A stretch of DNA of 64,000 nt, from assembly GCF_015751785.1 (NCBI RefSeq), contig NZ_JADOTY010000001.1:2108001-2172000 (forward strand). The letters are read 5' to 3'. This DNA comes from Micromonospora vinacea. GTDB taxonomy: Bacteria > Actinomycetota > Actinomycetes > Mycobacteriales > Micromonosporaceae. The position numbers and the translations under genes were made by a program. The notes beneath the pieces are model-generated. The model saw nothing but the letters and a program-made list of their open reading frames with translations. It had not been told where the DNA came from and searched no databases. Positions 16,016 through 23,662 of the stretch are shown here, piece after piece. Position 1 is the stretch's first letter; every line of letters begins with the position of its first letter.

Positions 16016-17047
16016 ATGGAGTCCGTCCTCCCACGGACGACCACCCTCTCGGTGGTCATCCCGATGTTCAATGAGACCGCTGTCATTCCGGCGCTCGTCG
16101 CCCGGCTGCGGCCGGTGCTCGACGCGCTCGGCGTCGACTACGAGGTGGTCGCCGTCGACGACGGCAGCCGCGACGACACCGTGTCGGTGCTCTTCGACCA
16201 CGGCCGGGACTGGCCGCAGTTGCGGGTGCTCCGGCTGCGGCGCAACAGCGGCCACCAGGCGGCGTTGACCGCCGGCCTGCACCGGGCCGTCGGCCAGTGG
16301 GTGGTCAGCCTCGACGCCGATCTTCAGGATCCGCCGGAGACCATCGCCGAGATGCTCCGGGTGGCCCGCGAGGATGGGGTGGATGTGGTCTATGGCGTCC
16401 GCGCCGACCGCAGCACCGACACGGTCTTCAAGCGCAACACCGCCCGTGGCTACTATTGGGCGATGCGCCGGCTCGTCGGCGTCGACCTGCCCGCCCAGGC
16501 TGGCGACTTCCGGTTGCTCAGCCGGGACGTGATCGAGGTCCTGCGTCGGCTGCCCGAACGCGCCCCGGTCTACCGGCTGCTGGTGCCGTCGCTCGGCTTT
16601 CCCAGCGCCGAGGTGCGCTACGACCGCGAGGCCCGCGCCGCCGGCGAGACGAAGTATCCGCTGCGCCGGATGGTGGCCCTGGCCTGGGAGAGCACTGCGA
16701 ACTTCTCCGCCGCGCCACTGCGCCTGGCCACCTGGCTGGGCATGTCGAGCTTCCTGCTCTGCCTTGCGTTGATCTTGTTCGGTATGTTCGCCCACGTCTC
16801 CGGCACCACCATCCCCGGCTGGACCTCGATGTTCGTCGCGGTGCTGCTGCTCAGTGGGGTGCAGTTGGTCTGCCTCGGCCTGCTGGGCGAGTACGTCGGA
16901 CGGATCTACGCCACGGTGCAGAACCGGCCCGCGTTCCACATCGGGTTCGACTCCCGGGACGAGGTCCCGGACGCGCAGCCGGTCGCCCGGGGCGATGACG
17001 CCGCCCGTACGCCGAGCTTCGATTCGGCGGTCGGCGTCCGTGGCTGA
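16016..17047 (+). CDS. Family 2 glycosyltransferase (polyprenyl-phosphate type)
   Basis: 343 residues. The GT-A domain begins LSVVIPMFNE and has the nucleotide-sugar Asp motif VAVDDGS and the DXD-like SLDADLQDPPE. Two hydrophobic segments at about residues 240-265 and 275-300 anchor the C terminus in the membrane, the architecture of enzymes loading sugars onto polyprenyl phosphate (ArnC, GtrB, DPM-like). The ATG at 16016 gives the usual N terminus; a longer frame begins at 15929. The following membrane protein starts inside this gene's end, so the two probably act in one glycan pathway. Confidence 0.88.
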   Translation: MESVLPRTTTLSVVIPMFNETAVIPALVARLRPVLDALGVDYEVVAVDDGSRDDTVSVLFDHGRDWPQLRVLRLRRNSGHQAALTAGLHRAVGQWVVSLDADLQDPPETIAEMLRVAREDGVDVVYGVRADRSTDTVFKRNTARGYYWAMRRLVGVDLPAQAGDFRLLSRDVIEVLRRLPERAPVYRLLVPSLGFPSAEVRYDREARAAGETKYPLRRMVALAWESTANFSAAPLRLATWLGMSSFLLCLALILFGMFAHVSGTTIPGWTSMFVAVLLLSGVQLVCLGLLGEYVGRIYATVQNRPAFHIGFDSRDEVPDAQPVARGDDAARTPSFDSAVGVRG

Positions 17048-19433
17048 CCTCCTTCTCGCCGAGCGGGTCGACACCCCGGCGCCGGCGTCGCGCCGAAACG
17101 CTCTCCTGCCGGTCCTCAGCACGCTCCCGTGGCTGCTCGTGATCGCCGCGCTGCTCGTGGTCTGGTCCCGCGGCGGTGTGCCCGCCCCGGACCTGGCGCG
17201 GTTCTCCGCGTACTGGGTCCTCGCGTTGGTGCTCCCCGGGACCCTGGTGCACCGGGCGCTGCGCGGCAGCCGGGGCAACCTCCCGGAGGACCTCGGCTAC
17301 GGCGCGGCCACCGGCCTGCTGCTGGAGATCATGGCCTGGGCGTTGGCCGCGGCGACCGGTCAGCAGTCCCTGCTGCGGTGGTGGCCGCTGCCCGTCCTCG
17401 TGGCGTTCGCCGCCGTCCCCGGGCTGCGCCGGCACTGGCGGGTCGGCGAGCGCCGTCCGCTGCCGCTCGCCTGGCACTGGGGAATGGGCGCGGCGCTGCT
17501 GGTGGTGCTGGCCTGGGGATACACCCAGTGGCGAACGGTCCCGCTGCCTCCGGTGTCCGGCGGCTACTACCAGGATGTGCTCTACCACCTGGGTCTGGTG
17601 CAGGAGCTGACCCGGGCGATGCCGTTCGAGTTGCCGCACGTCGCCGGGGAGGCGCTGCGCTACCACTACCTGTCCGACGCGCACGTCGCCAGCGGCAGCA
17701 TGATCACCGGAATCTCTCCGGCGGTGGTGCTGCTACGACTCTGGCTGGTGCCGGTGGTCGCAACCGCGGTGCTGCTCGCGGCCGGGCTCGCCCGCGACCT
17801 GAGTGGTGCCGTCTGGACCGGCCCGGTGGCCGCCCTCGCCGCCTTCATCGGAGCGGGGGTCACGCTCGGTGCGCCGGTGGGCGTCTCCGGCGAGATGCCG
17901 CTGTCGTACGCCAGCCCCTCCCAGACGTACGTGCTGGTTCCGTTGCTGCTGCTCGCCGGGCTCATCGTCGACGTGGTCCGGGGGCGTTCCCTCGGCCCGG
18001 CCTGGCCGCTGGTTCCCGCGCTCGGGCTGGTCTGTGCGGGTGCGAAGTCCAGCGCGTTGCCGCCGGTGATCGCCGGCCTGGGTCTCACCGCCGTCGTGTT
18101 CTGGTGGCGGAAGCGCCAGATCCCGCGACCCGCCCTGACCGCGCTGGCCTGCCTCGTGGCGGCGATGGCGCTCGGCTTCCGGCTGTTCGCCGGTGGCGGA
18201 GCCGGCACGCTGCGCCTGCAGGCGTTGGCGATGCTGCACTTCATCGCCCCGTACGCCGAGACCCTCGGGCCGGGTGACGGAATCTGGCCGAGTGCGCCGC
18301 TGCCGCCGGGCATCAACGACGGCGGTTTTCTCGGGTGGCTGCTGGCGTTCGCCGTGGTCGCCTGGTGGGTGCTGGGTCAGGCGCCCCGATGGGTGGGCAT
18401 GAGCCTGCTCGTCGACGGTGGGCACCGGGCCGACCCGGCCGTCTGGCTGCTCGCCGGCACGGTCCTGGCCGGAGCGGCCACCACCTGGGTGTTCCAGCAC
18501 CCGTCGATCAGTCAGATCTACTTCTGGATGGGTGTCATCCCGCTCGGCGTCGTGCTGACCACCTGGTCCCTCGCCCAGGCCCGAGCGCCCTGGCCGGTGC
18601 TTGTGGTGCCCGCCGTGGCCGGCGTGCTGGCGGGGCTCGCCACGGCCGGCACGCTTGCGGGTTTCACCGTGCCCAGGATCAGCCGTCCCGGCACCCCCAC
18701 CACCTCGACGATCGAGGGATGGCTGCGGGTGCTGGGTCTGTCAGCGGCCCGGTACGTGCTGTTCGTGGCGGTGGCCGCCGCGCTCGCCGTCGGGGTGGCC
18801 GCCCTGTGGCGACGCCGCGTCCCGGCACCGGTGCCGGCGGACGGCTCGGCACGTCGTCGGCGGACGGCGACGATCGCCCTGGCCGGGGTCACCGCGGCGA
18901 TGCTCGGTGCCAGCGCCGCCGTCGCCGTGGGCGGTACCGTCCGCTCGGTGCTGACCGAGCCGGTGCGGGCGACCGGGCCGCAGCCGTACGCGCTGACCGC
19001 CGACGAGATGCGCGCGGCGCTGTGGCTTGACGACAACGCCGCCGACGACGACGTGGTCGCCACCAACGTGCACTGCCGGCCGGTGCGGACCACCCCGCAC
19101 TGCGACGCCCGTGCGTTCTGGGTGACCGGCCTGGGCGGGCACCGCACTGTGGTGGAGAGCTGGGCCTACACCGACGCGGTAGTGGCCGCGCACGGCGTCG
19201 AGGGCCTGGGGTACGCCCGACAGAGTTTCCCCGACCAGGCGCTGCTCGCGCTCAACGACGGGGTGTTCAGCGCGCCGACCCGGGCCGACCTGGACCGGCT
19301 CCGCAACGAGCACGGGGTCCGGTGGCTGTTCGCCGACACCAGGGCGGGTGCGGTGTCGGCGGAGTTGGCCGGGCTGGCCCAGGTCCGACTGGTCGCCGGT
19401 CCGGTCACCGTCTACGAGCTGAACCGGCCCTGA
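17040..19433 (+). CDS. Large polytopic membrane protein, probable GT-C type
   Basis: 797 residues with around fourteen hydrophobic segments and a soluble C-terminal region of about 150 residues. The first large loop contains conserved-looking charged and aromatic residues (YYQDVLYHLGLVQEL, YHYLSDAHVAS), the layout of GT-C glycosyltransferases that use polyprenyl-linked sugars. No confident family match can be named. The GTG at 17040 overlaps the GT2 gene by eight bases, so they are coupled. Inferred role: sugar transfer outside the membrane from the lipid carrier made by the GT2 protein. Confidence 0.7.
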   Translation: MADLLLAERVDTPAPASRRNALLPVLSTLPWLLVIAALLVVWSRGGVPAPDLARFSAYWVLALVLPGTLVHRALRGSRGNLPEDLGYGAATGLLLEIMAWALAAATGQQSLLRWWPLPVLVAFAAVPGLRRHWRVGERRPLPLAWHWGMGAALLVVLAWGYTQWRTVPLPPVSGGYYQDVLYHLGLVQELTRAMPFELPHVAGEALRYHYLSDAHVASGSMITGISPAVVLLRLWLVPVVATAVLLAAGLARDLSGAVWTGPVAALAAFIGAGVTLGAPVGVSGEMPLSYASPSQTYVLVPLLLLAGLIVDVVRGRSLGPAWPLVPALGLVCAGAKSSALPPVIAGLGLTAVVFWWRKRQIPRPALTALACLVAAMALGFRLFAGGGAGTLRLQALAMLHFIAPYAETLGPGDGIWPSAPLPPGINDGGFLGWLLAFAVVAWWVLGQAPRWVGMSLLVDGGHRADPAVWLLAGTVLAGAATTWVFQHPSISQIYFWMGVIPLGVVLTTWSLAQARAPWPVLVVPAVAGVLAGLATAGTLAGFTVPRISRPGTPTTSTIEGWLRVLGLSAARYVLFVAVAAALAVGVAALWRRRVPAPVPADGSARRRRTATIALAGVTAAMLGASAAVAVGGTVRSVLTEPVRATGPQPYALTADEMRAALWLDDNAADDDVVATNVHCRPVRTTPHCDARAFWVTGLGGHRTVVESWAYTDAVVAAHGVEGLGYARQSFPDQALLALNDGVFSAPTRADLDRLRNEHGVRWLFADTRAGAVSAELAGLAQVRLVAGPVTVYELNRP

Positions 19434-19509
19434 CCGCCCGAGCACCCCGGCCCGGTCCCGGCGTCCGAGGCCCGGCCCGGTCCCGCTCCCGACCAGCGGG
19501 TGCGGGACA

Positions 19510-20943
19510 ATGAGGTACGTGACGACGATCCCCAACGTGCTGGCCAACCGGTACGCCTCGCCCGAACTGGTCGCCCTCTGGTCCCCGGAGGAGAAGGTCA
19601 GGATGGAACGGCGGCTCTGGCTCGCCGTGCTCCGCGCTCAGCGTGACCTGGGCGTGCCGGTGCCGGACGGCGTGGTCGAGGCGTACGAGCGGGTGCTCGA
19701 CCAGGTCGACCTCGCCTCGATCGCCGAGCGGGAGCGGGTCACCCGGCACGACGTGAAGGCCCGGATCGAGGAGTTCAGCGCGCTCGCCGGGCACGAGCAC
19801 GTGCACAAGGGGATGACCTCACGGGACCTCACCGAGAACGTCGAGCAGCTTCAGGTGCGCGCCTCGCTGGAGCTGATCCGCGACCGGGTGGTGGCCACCC
19901 TCGCCCGGTTGGCCTGGCTGGCCCACGAGCACTCCGAGCTGGTCATGACCGGCCGTTCGCACAACGTGGCGGCGCAGGCCACCACGCTGGGCAAGCGCTT
20001 CGCGTCGGCGGCGGAGGAGCTGCTGATCGCGTACGAGCGGCTGGAGGAGCTGATCGCCCGCTACCCGCTGCGGGGGATCAAGGGACCGGTCGGCACGGCC
20101 GCCGACCAGCTCGACCTCTTCGACGGCGACGCCGACAAGGTGGCCGAGTTGGAGCGGCGGGTCGCCGAGCACCTGGGCTTCTCCCGGGTGCTGGACAGCG
20201 TCGGGCAGGTCTACCCGCGCTCGCTCGACTTCGACGTGCTGGCCGCGCTGGCCCAGACCGCCGCGGCGCCGTCGTCGCTGGCCACCACGATCCGGTTGAT
20301 GGTCGGTCAGGAGTTGGCGACCGAGGGCTTCAAGCCGGGCCAGGTCGGCTCCAGCGCGATGCCGCACAAGATGAACACGCGCTCCTCGGAGCGGGTGAAC
20401 GGCTTCGCCGTGATCATCCGGGGTTACCTGTCGATGGTCGGCGAGCTGGCCGGTGACCAGTGGAACGAGGGGGACGTGTCCTGCTCGGTGGTCCGGCGGG
20501 TGGCACTGCCGGACGCGTTCTTCGCCGCCGACGGGCTGTTCCAGACGTTCCTCACCGTGCTCGACGAGTTCGGCTCGTACCCGGCGGTGATCAACCGGGA
20601 GCTGGAGCGCTTCCTGCCGTTCCTGGCCACCACGAAGATCCTGGTAGCGGCGGTCCGGCGGGGCGTCGGCCGGGAGGTCGCCCACGAGGTGATCAAGGAG
20701 CACGCGGTCGCTGTGGCGCTGGCGATGCGTGAGAAGGGCTCACCGGAGAACGACCTCTTCGACCGCCTGGCGGCGGACGGCCGACTCGGCCTGTCCCGCG
20801 CCGACATCGACACCCTGGTCGCCGACCGCAACGCCTTCGTGGGCGCCGCCCAGGCCCAGGTGGCAGCGGTAACCAGCCGCATCACGACCGTGGTGGAAGC
20901 CCACCCCGAAGCCGCAACCTACTCCCCACCCCCCATCCTCTAA
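19510..20943 (+). CDS. purB: Adenylosuccinate lyase
   Basis: 477 residues. Removes fumarate from SAICAR and from adenylosuccinate in purine synthesis. Fumarase/aspartase-superfamily marks are present: HEHVHKGMTSRDLTEN, the TLGKRFASAAEE helix, and the mobile signature loop GSSAMPHKMNTRSSER with its catalytic Ser. Two starts are possible: ATG at 19510 or GTG at 19519 (giving the common actinobacterial N terminus VTTIPNVLANRY); ribosome sites are weak for both. Not in one operon with the other pur genes but only 1.7 kb from them. Confidence 0.95.
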   Translation: MRYVTTIPNVLANRYASPELVALWSPEEKVRMERRLWLAVLRAQRDLGVPVPDGVVEAYERVLDQVDLASIAERERVTRHDVKARIEEFSALAGHEHVHKGMTSRDLTENVEQLQVRASLELIRDRVVATLARLAWLAHEHSELVMTGRSHNVAAQATTLGKRFASAAEELLIAYERLEELIARYPLRGIKGPVGTAADQLDLFDGDADKVAELERRVAEHLGFSRVLDSVGQVYPRSLDFDVLAALAQTAAAPSSLATTIRLMVGQELATEGFKPGQVGSSAMPHKMNTRSSERVNGFAVIIRGYLSMVGELAGDQWNEGDVSCSVVRRVALPDAFFAADGLFQTFLTVLDEFGSYPAVINRELERFLPFLATTKILVAAVRRGVGREVAHEVIKEHAVAVALAMREKGSPENDLFDRLAADGRLGLSRADIDTLVADRNAFVGAAQAQVAAVTSRITTVVEAHPEAATYSPPPIL

Positions 20944-20955
20944 CCCACCGTTGCC

Positions 20956-21016
20956 GTCGATCATGAGGTTGGCGGGCCGCACGAGCTCTAAACCGCCGGT
21001 CAACCTCATGATCGAC
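20956..21016. repeat. REP-like hairpin (ATCATGAGGTTG type)
   Basis: Perfect 16-base arms GTCGATCATGAGGTTG (20956-20971) and CAACCTCATGATCGAC (21001-21016) with a 29-base GC-rich centre that itself partly pairs. It sits between the convergent ends of purB and the YbjQ-like gene and could terminate both. Looks like a dispersed palindromic intergenic repeat. Confidence 0.7.
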
Positions 21017-21023
21017 CTCGGCG

Positions 21024-21482
21024 TTATTCGCCGGTTGCGGTTTCGGCGGCGGTTCTCAGGTTGGGGGCGCTGGCCGGTTCGGCGATGCCGCCGGGAGCCT
21101 CGGTGATGCCCGCGATTTCCGCGGTTTCCGCGGCTACCGCTGGCTGGTCGGCCGGCATGACCTCGGGCATCTTGGGTACGGCGACCACTGCCGTCCCGTA
21201 CGCACAGATCTCCATCCACATCTCGCCGCAGTCCCGGCTGTCGAACCGCATGCCGATCACCGCGTTCGCACCGAGCCGCAGGGCCTCCTCGCCGAGGCGG
21301 GCCACCGAGTCGGTGCGCCACCGGGTCAGGTTGTCCGGGGCCATCGGGTCGTACGCGCCACCGCGCAGGTTCTTCACACCCTCGCGGTACGGGTTGCGCG
21401 TCCTGGCCATCGATGACACCACCTCACCGAGAATCTGGCGGATCTCGTAGCCGGGCAGTTGCTCTGTCGTCACGACCAGCAC
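21024..21482 (-). CDS. YbjQ/UPF0145 family protein
   Basis: 152 residues. The first ~105 residues are the heavy-metal-binding-like YbjQ fold (VTTEQLPGYEIR, then GANAVIGMRFDS and YGTAVV), a small pentameric cytoplasmic family of unknown function. The C-terminal ~45 residues are Ala/Pro/Glu-rich and likely disordered. The frame is open far upstream; the GTG at 21482 yields the common N terminus VLVVTTEQ and was chosen for that reason (GTG at 21473 is an alternative). Confidence 0.82.
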   Translation of the reverse strand: MLVVTTEQLPGYEIRQILGEVVSSMARTRNPYREGVKNLRGGAYDPMAPDNLTRWRTDSVARLGEEALRLGANAVIGMRFDSRDCGEMWMEICAYGTAVVAVPKMPEVMPADQPAVAAETAEIAGITEAPGGIAEPASAPNLRTAAETATGE

Positions 21483-21610
21483 GGTTCCGATGCTGTCAGG
21501 AGTGGCGCGACCCGATCGTGTGCATTGTTCACCTGATCGGATGCTGCAAAACCACGCGGCGCGGACGGCCGGCACGTGGCCGACCATCCGCGCCGAGCCG
21601 GCGCTAACCG

Positions 21611-22294
21611 TCAGACACCGGCCACCGAGGTGATCCAGGCCCGGTTGTACGCAACGCTGCCGTAGTTCTGGATGCTCGACCCGTCGGCGGTGGAGGCGAC
21701 GCCGACCTGCTGGCCGTTGTAGAACTGCGGGCCGCCGGAGTCGCCGCGCCAGGCGTTGCCGTTGATCCGGGTGCTGCGGATCGCCTGGCCGCCGTACGCG
21801 TCGGTGGCGCTGTTGCTGGTGACCCGGACGGTGGCGGTCTTCAGCACGGTGGACGCCGAGCAGCCGCTGTAGCAGGTCATGCCCCAGCCGTAGATCGAGT
21901 TCGTCGAGTTGATCGGCGGGTTGCTGCTGGCCAGGCTCACAGTGGAGGTGCTGACGGTGCTGGAGAGTCGCATGAGCGCGAGGTCGTTGCGGGTGTAGGT
22001 GGCGCTGACCGTGCGGGTGACCCCGCCGGAGGTGCGGTTCACGCTGCCGACGCGCACCGACATGGTGCCGCTGATGCAGTGCCGGGCGGTGAGCACCCAC
22101 TGCGCGGCGATGACGCTGCCGGAGCAGGTGAACGAGCCGTTGCTGAGCACCGCGGCGGCCCAGGGCGCGGACGAGACGGTGCCGCCGCCGATGATGGGCT
22201 GGGGGCCGGCTGGGGCGGCGGATGCGGCGGACGTGACGCCGAGGGCGCCGACCAGTGCGGTGCTGAGTACGACGAGCAGGGGGCGGATGCGCAT
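21611..22294 (-). CDS. Secreted trypsin-like serine protease (S1 family)
   Basis: 227 residues. A signal peptide (MRIRPLLVVLSTALVGALG then an Ala-rich cleavage region near residue 27) precedes a chymotrypsin fold. Catalytic triad seen: His in LTARHC, Asp in RNDLALMRL, and Ser in GDSGGP. Cysteine pairs suit secreted folding. The mature start IIGGG resembles the family IVGG, suggesting a very short or absent propeptide. The ATG at 22294 has AAGGAG eight bases upstream; the open frame upstream of it is not coding-like. Confidence 0.92.
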   Translation of the reverse strand: MRIRPLLVVLSTALVGALGVTSAASAAPAGPQPIIGGGTVSSAPWAAAVLSNGSFTCSGSVIAAQWVLTARHCISGTMSVRVGSVNRTSGGVTRTVSATYTRNDLALMRLSSTVSTSTVSLASSNPPINSTNSIYGWGMTCYSGCSASTVLKTATVRVTSNSATDAYGGQAIRSTRINGNAWRGDSGGPQFYNGQQVGVASTADGSSIQNYGSVAYNRAWITSVAGV

Positions 22295-22651
22295 CGGGTG
22301 GACTCCTTGGACGGGGCGGCCCGGGATCGCCGGGTGCGGGTGGGGGACGGCAGCGGGGGTTCCCGCGAGCGCCTGAATCGACCTACGTCGATGTACAGTA
22401 GGGCCCGACGCGGCCGTTATCAAGGATCTGATCGAGGTTGGCCAATGTAACGATTTGGCCACCTGTTGCGCCGTATAAGCCCTGCTGAGACCGCCTGTAG
22501 CGCCTGACGGGTCACAGTGGGCGTCGGTAATGTCGATCACTGCCTGGACTGCACCCGGCCGGTGCGTCCGCGGCGATATCTGCCAGGTACGCTGGCTGCG
22601 CTCGCCCATTGTGGGTCGGCACCCAACTGCGTACACAGTCAGGAGTGCCCA
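22295..22651. promoter_or_regulatory. Divergent control region of the protease gene and purSQL
   Basis: No gene is seen in these 357 bases. Near the protease side is a small inverted repeat TCGAC-CTAC-GTCGA (22378-22391). On the purS side the sequence GCGTACACAGTCAGG at 22629-22643 is nearly identical to one before purF. The middle is relatively AT-rich (ATGTAACGATTTGG) and probably contains the promoters. Confidence 0.45.
22629..22643 (+). promoter_or_regulatory. Motif shared by purS and purF upstream regions
   Basis: GCGTACACAGTCAGG here and GCGTACACTGTCAGG at 29896-29910 match at 14 of 15 bases. TACACA/TACACT resembles a -10 box; the motif also contains the AGG used by the purS ribosome site. 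Either a shared promoter core or a purine-regulator site (inference). Confidence 0.45.
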
Positions 22652-22915
22652 GTGCCTCGCGTCGTCGTCGACGTCATGCTCAAGCCCGAGATCCTCGATC
22701 CGCAGGGCCAGGCCGTCGCAAACGCGCTGCCCCGGCTCGGCGTCGGTGACGTCGCCTCGGTTCGGATCGGCAGGCGGATCGAGATCGAGTTCACCGGTGA
22801 ACCGGACCTGGACCGCGCTCGGGAAATTGCCGACAAACTGCTCGCCAACCCGGTCATCGAGGACTTCACCGTCCGCCTGGTCGAGGCCGACGAGACCGCG
22901 GACGCCCGCTCGTGA
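22652..22915 (+). CDS. purS: Phosphoribosylformylglycinamidine synthase subunit PurS
   Basis: 87 residues, the normal size. PurS bridges PurL and PurQ in the three-part FGAM synthase that converts FGAR to FGAM. It begins [19 protein letters not shown], the family N terminus, and ends just before PurQ, whose GTG overlaps its TGA by four bases. The GTG start at 22652 has AGGAG six bases upstream. Confidence 0.95.
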   Translation: MPRVVVDVMLKPEILDPQGQAVANALPRLGVGDVASVRIGRRIEIEFTGEPDLDRAREIADKLLANPVIEDFTVRLVEADETADARS

Positions 22916-23595
22916 CCGCCCGGGTCGGTGTCGTCACCTTCCCCGGCTCGCTCGACGACGGGGACGCGGCCCGGGCCGTCCGGATCGCCGGCGCTGAGCC
23001 GGTCCGGCTCTGGCACGGCGACCCGGAGCTGCACGGCGTCGACGCCGTCGTCCTGCCCGGCGGGTTCTCCTACGGTGACTACCTGCGCTGCGGTGCCATC
23101 GCCCGGTTCGCCCCGGTGATGGAGACGATCGTGGACGCCGCCCGGGGTGGTCTGCCGGTGCTCGGCATCTGCAACGGTTTCCAGATCCTGTGCGAGGCGC
23201 ACCTGCTGCCCGGCGCGCTCACCCGCAACCAGCACCTGCACTTCCGCAACCGGGACCAGGTCCTGCGCATCGAGTCGGCCGGGACCGCGTGGACCAACGC
23301 GTTCCAGCCCGGCCAGGAAGTGCTCATCCCGGTGAAGAACGGCGAGGGCTGCTACGTCGCGGACACCGCGACGCTGGACCAGCTCGAGGCCGAGGGTCGA
23401 GTCGTCGCCCGCTACGTCGGCGGTAACCCCAACGGGTCCCAGCGCGACATCGCCGCGATCACCAACGCCGCCGGCAACGTGGTCGGCATCATGCCGCACC
23501 CCGAGCACGCGGTGGAGGCGCTCACCGGCCCTTCGCTGGACGGCCTCGGCTTCTTCACTTCGGTCCTCAAGCACCTGGTGGGGACGCCGGCGTGA
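22912..23595 (+). CDS. purQ: Phosphoribosylformylglycinamidine synthase, glutaminase subunit PurQ
   Basis: 227 residues. Class I glutamine amidotransferase that supplies ammonia to PurL. The nucleophile Cys lies in LGICNGFQ, with the oxyanion region [11 protein letters not shown], and the His-X-Glu pair in MPHPEHAVE completes the triad. The GTG start overlaps the purS stop (GTGA). A 67-base gap precedes purL. Confidence 0.96.
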   Translation: MTARVGVVTFPGSLDDGDAARAVRIAGAEPVRLWHGDPELHGVDAVVLPGGFSYGDYLRCGAIARFAPVMETIVDAARGGLPVLGICNGFQILCEAHLLPGALTRNQHLHFRNRDQVLRIESAGTAWTNAFQPGQEVLIPVKNGEGCYVADTATLDQLEAEGRVVARYVGGNPNGSQRDIAAITNAAGNVVGIMPHPEHAVEALTGPSLDGLGFFTSVLKHLVGTPA

Positions 23596-23662
23596 CCGGC
23601 GAGACGATCATCGGTCAGCTCAACCGCCGGCCCGGCGGGCGCGAGCGCAGCGAGGAGAGGTC

